From Deltaproteobacteria bacterium (GTDB lineage Bacteria > Desulfobacterota > Binatia > UBA1149 > JAJCZL01): 64,000 bases of DNA. Below the pieces are notes generated by a model, which was not told the origin of the DNA, searched no databases, and was given only the letters and a program-made list of their open reading frames with translations. The translations under genes and the position numbers were made by a program. The number at the start of each line of letters is the position of its first letter. Position 1 is the stretch's first letter. Location: the NCBI GenBank assembly GCA_029262415.1, contig JAJCZL010000026.1:1-64000 (forward strand), written 5' to 3'. Positions 34,104-41,841 of the stretch are shown piece after piece.

Positions 34104-36449
34104 CTACTTAGTAGCTTTCGCGTCGGTAGCATCGATCGCGTGGTTTGCAGCGCCGCTAGACCCGACCGCCCCGGCGGCAGCGCCGACACCATCGATGGGC
34201 TTCGGACTCCCGGAATCCGTGTCATCGGGCACGAATCCGGCACCTTCGGGGTGGCCGGGCCGCGCATAAAGCCGCGCGTAGTTCCGGTAGTTGCGTAAAA
34301 TCTTTTTCACGTAACCGCGGGTCTCGGTGTAGGAGATGCGTTCGATGAACTCATCCTCGTCCATCCCGGCGTTGCGGTCTTTCCAACGTCCGGCCGCGCT
34401 TTCGCCGGCGTTGTAGCCCGCGAGCATCAAAATCGGATCCGAGTTGAACATCGAAGCCAGTGTTTCGAGATAAGTGACGCCGAGCTTGATGTTACGCTCA
34501 GGGTCGAACAGGTCGCGGCAGTCCTCGGCCGTCACCCCGGCTTTTGGCGCCATTCGCCGCGCCGTACTCGGCAACAGTTGCATCAAGCCGCAGGCGTTTG
34601 CCGAAGACACTGCGTTGGTGTTGAACGCCGACTCCTGACGCATCACCGCGTAGATGAGAAACGGGCTGATGCCACGTGATTCGGTTTCTGCCGTTACAAT
34701 TTCTGCGTAGGCGTGCGGGTAAAGAAACGTATAAAGTTCTTCCTCGCTGAGCTTTCCGCGCCTATAAAGTTCAAGTGACTTTTGCATAGCCAACCCGTGC
34801 GCGCCGAGTTCGGCGAGGATGGGCAGCAGCGCGCGAGCTCTGGCAACGTTCTTTGTCGCCGTCAGAGGTTTTAGCTCGTCGACGATGTACTCGCCGAGAT
34901 TTGCCGCGCGCAACGCTCGTGCCCGTGCGAGTGCGTGCTCTTCGACGCGGGTTAGCTTGCCAAGCGCGTCGGCGACGGTCTCGACGCTGGGCCGTGCAAC
35001 ACGCATGCCCTTGCGCTTCTCGGTGAGGTAGGCATAGAAGCCGTCGGGCGCTTCGCGCAACACCTTGCGGTAGATCTCAGCAGCACCCTTTTCATTGCCG
35101 TCACGTTCGAGTGAGCGGGCTTGCCAGTACAGCGCTTCGTCGCGGCCGGTTGCGACCGTTGAAACCGGCCTGCCGCGGACCTTCTCAGTTTCGCCGATTT
35201 TTGCCGCCAGGCGCGCGAACACGAAGGTAGCTCCGGTGAAGTTGCCTGCAAGATAGGAAGCCCAACCCGAGCGCCATTCGGCTTCAAGCGCGGTTTTCTT
35301 GTCTTTGCCCTCCGAGGCGGCGCGGTACGCTGATGCAGCATGGGTGAAGCGCCGCTGCGACTCGTGGATTCGTCCGCTTGCGTAGTGGCAGCGCTGCTCC
35401 TCGGCGATTCCGGTATTCATTCGCAAGACCGTCTGGAATTTTTTGAGCGCCTCGGTGTTGAAATTCGCATTCCAATCATAGATCGCGGATTCGAATACGA
35501 GCTTCGCCTTGGCCTCTTTGCCTGCCGTCCTCTCGACCATGGACATCAGGTAGTCGGCTGCGGGCTTCTTGCCGTCTGAGAATGCAACGCCGCGGGCTCT
35601 CAGCATCAGTACGGAGTGTTGTCGTGGGTGGCCGGGGTATAGATGCAAGAACCTTTCGACGACCTTGGCCTGTTCGCCGATCCGCGCTTCGCGACCCAGG
35701 TATCCGATCTCTTCGAGTAGCTGCTCTGCGCTGCGTGGCTCGAGCTTGGGGTTGTGGATACGGAGCTTTTTCAGCGCCTCTCCGGCTAGCTTGGCCGCAC
35801 CGGTGTCGGTGAACAGGCGGCGGGCGGTGGTAAAGTACTGCGCAGCGCGTTCGGGGTCGTGGTCGGAGAGAACTTGTCCGGCCGCGAACGAGATCCGTGC
35901 GATCGCGTCGCGCGGTTCGTCGGTTTTCGCGAAACGTTTAGCCAACGCGAGAACCTTCTTCCCGTCGCCGGAAGCAAGGCGCACATCGGCCAGCTCTGCG
36001 GCGGCGCCGGGCGTGACAGGCGAGTCGGAGAACCGATCAATGACACGTTCAAGCGCTGCGATCGCTGGTTTGGCCTCGCCGTTTTTACGGTGGGCGATGC
36101 CTTTGATGTACAGCACGTAGTCTTCGAGAAGCCCGTACTCAGCGGCGAGCCCTTCGAGTTCGGCGATTGCAGCGGCAGGGTCATGGTCGACCGTCTCGAC
36201 GGCTTTGCGCAGCCGGGTTGGTGCATCGGCGGGGGCGGTTTTGACCGGTTCTGACTCGCGCTCTGCCGGGGCGTCGCCCAGGTGGTGCATCTTGCTCGGT
36301 GTGATCTGGCCCGAAGCCGCAAGCGCGAGGCCCGGAGCGAGCGTCGTTGGTGCGAGCCATGCCGCGGCCGCCAGGGCCAGCAGCGCAGCGCCTTGCGCTG
36401 TAGAGTTACCACCCGAACAATGATTGGTAGTGGAATTGCGACGTTTCAT
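34104..36449 (-). CDS. slt: Soluble lytic murein transglycosylase (Slt70-like) with long helical N-terminal domain
   Basis: 781 residues. Signal peptide from ALLALAAAAWLAPTTLAPGLALA; the middle 450 residues are an all-helical TPR-like superhelix; the C-terminal catalytic domain has the glutamate in MRQESAFNTNAVSSANACGL, then MQLLPSTARRM, the DPERNIKLGVTYL loop and AGYNAGE. It cleaves peptidoglycan to 1,6-anhydroMurNAc products in the periplasm. A 50-residue Ala/Gly/Asp-rich tail follows. The ATG at 36449 is chosen because the signal peptide begins there; a longer reading to 36734 runs antisense to maf. Confidence 0.88.
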   Translation of the reverse strand: MKRRNSTTNHCSGGNSTAQGAALLALAAAAWLAPTTLAPGLALAASGQITPSKMHHLGDAPAERESEPVKTAPADAPTRLRKAVETVDHDPAAAIAELEGLAAEYGLLEDYVLYIKGIAHRKNGEAKPAIAALERVIDRFSDSPVTPGAAAELADVRLASGDGKKVLALAKRFAKTDEPRDAIARISFAAGQVLSDHDPERAAQYFTTARRLFTDTGAAKLAGEALKKLRIHNPKLEPRSAEQLLEEIGYLGREARIGEQAKVVERFLHLYPGHPRQHSVLMLRARGVAFSDGKKPAADYLMSMVERTAGKEAKAKLVFESAIYDWNANFNTEALKKFQTVLRMNTGIAEEQRCHYASGRIHESQRRFTHAASAYRAASEGKDKKTALEAEWRSGWASYLAGNFTGATFVFARLAAKIGETEKVRGRPVSTVATGRDEALYWQARSLERDGNEKGAAEIYRKVLREAPDGFYAYLTEKRKGMRVARPSVETVADALGKLTRVEEHALARARALRAANLGEYIVDELKPLTATKNVARARALLPILAELGAHGLAMQKSLELYRRGKLSEEELYTFLYPHAYAEIVTAETESRGISPFLIYAVMRQESAFNTNAVSSANACGLMQLLPSTARRMAPKAGVTAEDCRDLFDPERNIKLGVTYLETLASMFNSDPILMLAGYNAGESAAGRWKDRNAGMDEDEFIERISYTETRGYVKKILRNYRNYARLYARPGHPEGAGFVPDDTDSGSPKPIDGVGAAAGAVGSSGAANHAIDATDAKATK

Positions 36450-37038
36450 CTTGGCATCGTCTTCACCGCGCAGACGCGACCTGCTCGCCGCGGCCGGTTT
36501 CACCTTCGAGGTCGATTCGGCTGATATCGACGAGGTGGTCGAGCCCGGCGAAGACCCCTTGCTTGCGACCTGCCGATTGGCGGCGGAAAAGGTCGATGCG
36601 GTCGCACGGCGCCGAGGGCCTGGCGAGCTAGTACTGGCGGCAGACACGTCGGTCATCTGTGATGGGCGAATGTTCGGCAAACCCGATTCCCCTAAGGATG
36701 CCTGCACCCAGCTGGGATCGCTAGCCGGACGCAACCATCAGGTTGTCACCGCGTGGGCCTTGGTTGGTGGGGGTGCAGGCGAGTCGGGCGGGCTGAGCGC
36801 GGCCGGTTTTACGCGAACTATCGTGAGAATGCGCGACGCCGGCGTTGCCGAGATTCGCGCGTACGTAGCCTGCGGCGAGTCGGCCGATAAAGCCGGCTCT
36901 TACGCCTTGCAGGGTGGCGGGGGCGCGTTTGTAGCTGCGGTCATCGGCGATACCGCCAATGTCGTCGGTCTGCCCGTGGATCAGATCCGCCCGTGGCTGG
37001 AGCGAGCCGGCGTCTATCCGGCCGATCAGACAGCATGA
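36424..37038 (+). CDS. maf: Maf-family nucleoside triphosphate pyrophosphatase
   Basis: 204 residues. Motifs: LASSSPRRRDLLAAAGFTF (residues 10-28), the catalytic aspartate in LAADTSVICDGRMFGKP, and GESADKAGSYALQGGGGAFV. It hydrolyses non-canonical nucleotides such as dTTP/UTP or m7GTP to the monophosphate. The start is uncertain: TTG at 36424 or GTG at 36430; either overlaps the divergent transglycosylase start by about 20 nt. First of a compact run maf-yggS-proC-DUF167-zinc ribbon, overlapping yggS by 4 nt. Substrate preference is not resolved. Confidence 0.9.
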   Translation: MVVELRRFILASSSPRRRDLLAAAGFTFEVDSADIDEVVEPGEDPLLATCRLAAEKVDAVARRRGPGELVLAADTSVICDGRMFGKPDSPKDACTQLGSLAGRNHQVVTAWALVGGGAGESGGLSAAGFTRTIVRMRDAGVAEIRAYVACGESADKAGSYALQGGGGAFVAAVIGDTANVVGLPVDQIRPWLERAGVYPADQTA

Positions 37039-37724
37039 GCACATATTCTGACACGGATCTCACGATCTCTGAGCGTCTGGCGCGGGTCCGAGAAGCGCTT
37101 GAGGCGTCCTGCCACGCCGTCGGGCGCGATCCAGCTGATGTGTGTCTAGTGGCGGTATCCAAGCGCGTGAATGTGGCGGCCTTGCTCGAAGCGGTCGCGG
37201 CCGGGCAGGTGGATTTCGCTGAAAATTACTTGCGAGACGCACTTCCCAAGATTGAGGCGTGCGCCGGCTACGGTCTTCGTTGGCATATGATTGGGCAGCT
37301 CCAGTCGAACAAGGCGGCACGCGTGGCCCAAGCATTCGATGTGGTGCAGTCGCTAACCTCGGCCAAGGCCGCGCGTGCGATCTCGCGTGCGATGTCGGCT
37401 GCCGGGCCGCGCGACGTGCTGATCCAGGTCAAGTTGGGCGGCGGGGCTGAGCGTGGAGGCGTCGCGATTGACGAGGTTCCGGAACTCGCAGCCGAGGTTG
37501 CCGACTTGCCGGGGGTGAGGCTTTGCGGGCTGATGGGGGTCGCGCCGGTGGACGGTCCAGCCCGGCCTGCGTTTGCGCGGCTGCGCCGCGCGTTCGAGGA
37601 TTTACGTGCGGCGGCGCCTGGGGGCGCTGAGATTACCGAACTATCAGCCGGCATGTCGGGAGATTTTGCCGATGCGATCGCCGAAGGGGCGACAATCGTG
37701 CGGATCGGATCGGCAATCTTCTGA
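37035..37724 (+). CDS. yggS: YggS/PROSC-family pyridoxal phosphate homeostasis protein
   Basis: A 229-residue single-domain alanine-racemase-N-fold protein that binds PLP and regulates its homeostasis. The PLP lysine is in LVAVSKRVNVAALLEAV (usually VSKTxP). FAENYLRDALPKI and WHMIGQLQSNKAA are family signatures, with AEITELSAGMSGDFADAIAEGATIVRIGSAIF at the C-terminus. The ATG at 37035 overlaps the maf stop. yggS next to proC is a widely conserved pairing, which supports the identification. Confidence 0.93.
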   Translation: MSTYSDTDLTISERLARVREALEASCHAVGRDPADVCLVAVSKRVNVAALLEAVAAGQVDFAENYLRDALPKIEACAGYGLRWHMIGQLQSNKAARVAQAFDVVQSLTSAKAARAISRAMSAAGPRDVLIQVKLGGGAERGGVAIDEVPELAAEVADLPGVRLCGLMGVAPVDGPARPAFARLRRAFEDLRAAAPGGAEITELSAGMSGDFADAIAEGATIVRIGSAIF

Positions 37725-37772
37725 GCAGAATCGGGTCGAGCGCTTCTGACCCGCGGGGAGAACAATCGCGTA

Positions 37773-38606
37773 ATGGCGAAACTGAAGATTGGGAAAGGCA
37801 TCGCGTTTATCGGCGGCGGCAACATGGCCGAGGCTCTCATCAAGGGGCTGATCGATGCCCGTGTGCCGCGTAGCAAAATCTTTGTCTCCGAGCCGGTATC
37901 CGACCGCCGGCGGTTCTTGAAGCGCCGCTACGGGATTGCGGCAGGCCGCGACAATGCGCGCATCGCCGGGCGCGCCGACACGGTTTTGCTCGCAGTCAAA
38001 CCGCAAATGATGGACGATGTTCTTGTCGGCCTGCGCGGTTCTATCCGAGCGCGCGCCGTCGTCGTTTCGATCGCGGCGGGTATCAAGCTCAAGGGCCTCG
38101 AACGCGGTCTCGGCGATGGGGTGAGAATTGTCCGTACCATGCCGAACACGCCGGCCCTTGTGGGCCGCGGCGCAACGGTTATCTGTGGCGGAACCTCGGC
38201 CCGGCGCGCCGATTTGTCGGCCGCTGCAGCGCTGTTCGAGACCGTCGGCCTGTCTTTCGTAATCGACGACGAGAAGTACATGGACGCCGTCACCGGTCTG
38301 AGCGGGAGCGGGCCGGCATACGTGTACGCCTTCGCCGAGGCGTTGATCAAAGGAGGCGTCGCTTGCGGCCTGGACGTGCGGCTTGCCTCAGAACTGGTTT
38401 TGCAGACCATCGCCGGCGCTGCCGAGATGATGAGCACAACCGGCACGCCGCCGGACAAACTGCGTCTGGCGGTGTCTTCGCCCGGGGGAACGACCTTGGC
38501 CGGGCTTGCCAGTCTGAGCGAGGGGAAATTCGACAAGACCGTAGCCTCCGGGGTTAAGGCTGCGACCCGTCGGTCGCGTGAGCTGGGTCGCGGCAAGCGT
38601 GGCTGA
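37773..38606 (+). CDS. proC: Pyrroline-5-carboxylate reductase
   Basis: A 277-residue NAD(P)H-dependent reductase making proline from pyrroline-5-carboxylate. Motifs: GIAFIGGGNMAEALIKGL, RIVRTMPNTPALVGRGATVI and VTGLSGSGPAYVYAFAEAL, with the C-terminal AVSSPGGTTLAGLASL. Length and motif spacing are standard. It lies 48 nt after yggS and overlaps the DUF167 gene by 8 nt, consistent with one transcript. Confidence 0.95.
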   Translation: MAKLKIGKGIAFIGGGNMAEALIKGLIDARVPRSKIFVSEPVSDRRRFLKRRYGIAAGRDNARIAGRADTVLLAVKPQMMDDVLVGLRGSIRARAVVVSIAAGIKLKGLERGLGDGVRIVRTMPNTPALVGRGATVICGGTSARRADLSAAAALFETVGLSFVIDDEKYMDAVTGLSGSGPAYVYAFAEALIKGGVACGLDVRLASELVLQTIAGAAEMMSTTGTPPDKLRLAVSSPGGTTLAGLASLSEGKFDKTVASGVKAATRRSRELGRGKRG

Positions 38607-38952
38607 GTCCCCCGAGTCGGGATCGACTCCGGAGGGGACTCTCCCCGCCTGGATCCGCCTGCGTAGAGGTGGCGTGGAGGTTGCGGTGCGGCTCAATCCG
38701 AAGGCGTCGCGCGAGGGCGTTCAGGGCACTTACGGTGACCGCGTGAAGATCGGCGTTAGTGTTCCCCCGGTGGCGGGCGCGGCCAACGACGCGTTGGTGC
38801 GTTTCGTTGCGCGTGCGTGCCGATGTGCTGTGGGTCGGGTTGAAGTTGTGGTCGGAGCAAAGAGCAGATCCAAGACCGTCTTGGTCCGCTGCGACCAACC
38901 GGCCGCCGTCGCGGCCCGGCTTGCCGCCAGGCTCGACCCGCCCAGACGTTGA
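38599..38952 (+). CDS. DUF167/YggU-family protein
   Basis: About 117 residues from the GTG at 38599, which overlaps the proC stop. The core VRLNPKASREGVQGTYGDRVKIGVSVPPVAGAANDALVRFVA and GAKSRSKTVLV match the DUF167/YggU family, small conserved proteins of unknown function encoded near yggS-proC. In-frame GTG codons further upstream lie inside proC. No catalytic residues are established for this family. Confidence 0.85.
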   Translation: MAESPESGSTPEGTLPAWIRLRRGGVEVAVRLNPKASREGVQGTYGDRVKIGVSVPPVAGAANDALVRFVARACRCAVGRVEVVVGAKSRSKTVLVRCDQPAAVAARLAARLDPPRR

Positions 38953-38988
38953 CAACCCGGGTCTACGTACTTACCGTCTCTGCCTGAA

Positions 38989-39342
38989 GTGCCTATTTAT
39001 GAGTACAGTTGCCGCAAGTGCGGAATCTTCGAGCAATTCCAGTCGATGTCGGACAAACCGCTGTCGAAGTGCCCGACCTGCAGATCCAAGGTAGAGAAGC
39101 TGGTCTCGGCCGCTGCTTTCCATCTGAAAGGCGGTGGTTGGTATGTCGACGGCTACCAGAAGAAGGCCGCGGCTGCCGGCACGAACTCGACGGGCGAGAC
39201 CTCCGGCGCATCCACGGATTCCCCGTCCAAGGACGGCGGCTCTTCGTCAAAACCCGAGGCCAAGTCTGCTGTAAAGGCCGCGGCCAAGACCTCGGCCAAG
39301 GCCGGTCCCGGCTCCAAGGCCACGGGTATTTCGAACTCCTAG
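38989..39342 (+). CDS. FmdB-type zinc ribbon regulatory protein
   Basis: 117 residues starting at a GTG. The first 50 residues are a zinc ribbon of the FmdB/CxxC family: PIYEYSCRKCGIFEQFQSMSD and LSKCPTCRSKVEKLVS, giving CXXC...CXXC. The remainder is a Ser/Lys/Ala-rich tail (KAAAKTSAKAGPGSK) typical of these proteins. Family members have been linked to regulation of formamidase or are of unknown role. It ends the maf-proC cluster. Confidence 0.82.
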   Translation: MPIYEYSCRKCGIFEQFQSMSDKPLSKCPTCRSKVEKLVSAAAFHLKGGGWYVDGYQKKAAAAGTNSTGETSGASTDSPSKDGGSSSKPEAKSAVKAAAKTSAKAGPGSKATGISNS

Positions 39343-39386
39343 ATCCGCCTGATTCGCGCACTGCGCTAAAAAATACCCCAAATGGG

Positions 39387-39414
39387 TTGACAGGTTGACG
39401 CATCGTGTTATAGA
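39387..39414 (+). promoter_or_regulatory. Sigma-70-type promoter upstream of the phasin-like gene
   Basis: TTGACA at 39387-39392 and TATAGA at 39409-39414 with a 16-bp spacer; an alternative TATACT lies at 39420-39425. The region is notably A+T-rich and follows the stop of the zinc-ribbon gene by 45 nt. It would drive the phasin-like gene alone. Confidence 0.55.
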
Positions 39415-39465
39415 TCCTGTATACTAGCGACTAGCGCGGCCGGACAGGTGGCGCGGGGGGCGTCA

Positions 39466-40089
39466 ATGGCGGATTCAAAATCCAAAAAAAACAAGGTGAC
39501 AACCCTGAGGGCAAAGAGCCGCAAGAGGGCCTCGGCGAAGGCCGAGCCGGCCGCGAACAAGCGGACTAAGGCACGCGCCTCAAAGACAGTTAGTGGAAGG
39601 AGAACTTCAATGGCCAGAGCGAAAACAAAACAGTCGCTACCCATTCCGTTCTTGCAGGACATCACGGAGACGTTTGGGCGGGTGCGGAAAGATGTCGAAA
39701 GCACGGTTGAGAGCGTAGGAAAGAAAGCCGTAGGTTTGCTGCCCGAAGCAGGGCGCGAGCAGGTCGACAGCGTAATTGAGCGTCTCGGGGACGTACGCGG
39801 CGACGTCAACAAGAGCGTCGGCACGTTACGCGGTGAAATCGAGAAGCAGTTCAAGGTTGTCCGCGGCACGATCGACAAACGTGCCAACACGCTCCGTAAA
39901 GAAGCGCTCGGTCGTCGCAAGACCATCGAGAAGGCTGCGCAGAAGCGCGCTGCCGTGTTGCTTAAGTGGCTCAACCTGCCGGTTCGCAATGACCTCGACG
40001 CAATCAAGCGCAAGCTCACCAATCTTGAGCGACGCATTGAAGCGATCGAGAAAGGCAAGACGGCCGAAAAAGGTCGGCGCGCGGCCTGA
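39466..40089 (+). CDS. Phasin-like (poly-hydroxyalkanoate granule-associated) protein
   Basis: Up to 207 residues. A Lys/Ala-rich N-terminal segment is followed by QDITETFGRVRKDVESTVESV and long amphipathic helices, then LNLPVRNDLDAIKRKLTNLERRIEAIEKG, a heptad-rich end typical of PhaF/PhaI-type phasins. The first ATG at 39466 is the main call; a stronger Shine-Dalgarno (GGAAGGAG, 39596-39603) precedes the ATG at 39610, so two forms, with and without the basic N-terminal tail, are possible. The basic tail could bind DNA, as in PhaF. No PHA synthase is in view. Confidence 0.75.
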   Translation: MADSKSKKNKVTTLRAKSRKRASAKAEPAANKRTKARASKTVSGRRTSMARAKTKQSLPIPFLQDITETFGRVRKDVESTVESVGKKAVGLLPEAGREQVDSVIERLGDVRGDVNKSVGTLRGEIEKQFKVVRGTIDKRANTLRKEALGRRKTIEKAAQKRAAVLLKWLNLPVRNDLDAIKRKLTNLERRIEAIEKGKTAEKGRRAA

Positions 40090-40198
40090 GCGCAGAGCGC
40101 CCTACGAGTCTAGAAGCCGGGGCGTGGCGGCCGGCACCCCGTGCCCGGTTTCAGTTTTGGCTTAGGCGGCGCCCCGCTGCGCGGGGATGGTCGCTGGA

Positions 40199-41833
40199 TC
40201 ACTTGCCGAAACCGCCGCCGCCGGGCGTCTGCACGCGGATGCGGTCACCGCGTTCGAGAGCGAGGGTGGTCTTGCCCGGCAGCTTCACGCTCTTTCCACC
40301 TCTCACCAGCACGTTGCGGCCGCGTTTCCCCGGGCCACCGCCCTGCAGGCCCCACGGCTCAGTCTCACGCCGCTCGGTTAGCAGAGTGAGCTGTGCCGGT
40401 TCGAGCATTTCGATCTCACGATCTATGCCTTCGCCGCCCCGGTGACGGCCTTTCCCGCCCGATCCACGGCGAACGCGGTAGCAGATAACCTTCATCGGGT
40501 AATAGGCCTCGAGCATCTCGACCGGCGTGTTCAGGGTGTTGGTCATATGAGTCTGCACGGCGGATGCACCGTGGCCTGAGGGCCCGGCACCGGCGCCGCC
40601 GCCGATGGTTTCGTAGTACGAGAACTGGCGCCGGCGAAGCGTGTCGAAACCACCAATCGCCACGTTGTTCATCGAGCCGCAACTCGCGGCAGGGATCTTC
40701 TCGGGCAGCGCTGGAGCCAGTGCCGCCAACAGCACGTCAACGATGCGTTGTGATGTTTCGACGTTCCCTCCCGCGACCGCGGCGGGGAACGAGCAGTTAA
40801 CGACACTGTCGCCGGGCAGCCGCAGATCGACGGCGTCGAGCATCCCTGCGTTCGCGGGCATTGTTCCACCGCCGAGGAGTCCGAGCACGTAGAAGACCGC
40901 AGACGTGGTGATCGCGCGATTAGCGTTGAGCGGGCCTGTTACCTGTGCTGCACTCCCGTCAAAGTCGACGATGAGGCGACCGCGGCCTACCTCGAGCGCG
41001 ACAGCGATGCGTATGCGGCCCTGTTTGATACCGTCCCCATCGAGAAAATCTTCAGCGGCCCAGCGTCCCTCGGGGATCCTTGCGATTACGTCGGTGATCA
41101 TCCGCCGGGTATAGGCCTGTAGCTCTCGCATCGCTGCGGTGATCTTGTCCTCACCAAAGCTTTCGACCAGGGAGGTGACACGCTTGGTGCCGGTCCTGAG
41201 TGCGGCGATCTGTGCGTCTAGGTCGCCGCGGCGTTCGTCGGTTACCCGGGTGTTTGCGAGAAAGAGCGTAAGCGTCTCGGTGACCATCTCTTCACCCCGT
41301 TGCAGCAAAACGGGTGGCATGCGCAAGCCCTCGGCATGGATGTCGGTGCTCAGCGGCATCGAGCCCGGACCTGCTCCGCCTATATCGGCGTGATGGGCAC
41401 GGTTGGCCACATAGGCGAAGGGACGCGCGCCCATCTTTGCCGCAGATGAAAGAAAAACCGGTGCCACCAGCGTTACGTCAGGAAGATGGGTGCCGCCTGC
41501 GTAGGGATCGTTTAGGATCACGATGTCGCCGGCGCCCATGTCGACGGCATCGATCGCCGCGCGCACGGAAAGCGGTGTAGAGCCGACGTGGACGGGGATG
41601 TGCGCGGCGTGAGAGACCATCTCGCCGGCGCCGTCGAAGACCGCACAAGAGTAATCGCGACGCTCCTTGATGTTGGGCGAGAACCCCGCCTGGCGCAGCA
41701 CTGTGCCCATCTCCGCCGCGACCGCGATCAGGCGGCTGTTGAAGAGTTCGAGATCGATTGCATCGAAACCCTTCGCGCTCGTTTTGCCTTTCGGTTTGCC
41801 GCTGACGGGATGGTTTTTTGCGCGTGTGGCCAT
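40199..41833 (-). CDS. hyuB: Hydantoinase/oxoprolinase-family protein, B subunit
   Basis: 544 residues of the HyuB family. FDAIDLELFNSRLIAVAAEMG opens the protein. DIVILNDPYAGGTHLPDVTLVAPVF, HHADIGGAGPGSM and the C-terminal GGGPGKRGRN are family motifs. With HyuA it forms ATP-dependent hydantoinases, 5-oxoprolinases or acetone-carboxylase-like enzymes. The ATG at 41833 (MATRAKNH) is chosen because the longer reading overlaps hyuA. It follows hyuA with an 8-nt gap on the same strand. Confidence 0.9.
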   Translation of the reverse strand: MATRAKNHPVSGKPKGKTSAKGFDAIDLELFNSRLIAVAAEMGTVLRQAGFSPNIKERRDYSCAVFDGAGEMVSHAAHIPVHVGSTPLSVRAAIDAVDMGAGDIVILNDPYAGGTHLPDVTLVAPVFLSSAAKMGARPFAYVANRAHHADIGGAGPGSMPLSTDIHAEGLRMPPVLLQRGEEMVTETLTLFLANTRVTDERRGDLDAQIAALRTGTKRVTSLVESFGEDKITAAMRELQAYTRRMITDVIARIPEGRWAAEDFLDGDGIKQGRIRIAVALEVGRGRLIVDFDGSAAQVTGPLNANRAITTSAVFYVLGLLGGGTMPANAGMLDAVDLRLPGDSVVNCSFPAAVAGGNVETSQRIVDVLLAALAPALPEKIPAASCGSMNNVAIGGFDTLRRRQFSYYETIGGGAGAGPSGHGASAVQTHMTNTLNTPVEMLEAYYPMKVICYRVRRGSGGKGRHRGGEGIDREIEMLEPAQLTLLTERRETEPWGLQGGGPGKRGRNVLVRGGKSVKLPGKTTLALERGDRIRVQTPGGGGFGK

Positions 41834-41841
41834 GGTCTGTC

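Noticed and set aside
36450-36734. Extension of the lytic transglycosylase upstream of 36449
   Set aside because: The added residues are Ser/Pro-rich and antisense to maf; the signal peptide begins at 36449.
40172-40186. GC-rich hairpin CCCCGC-TGC-GCGGGG between the phasin-like gene and hyuB
   Set aside because: No T-run on either side; it could stop transcripts from both sides but there is too little to call it a terminator.
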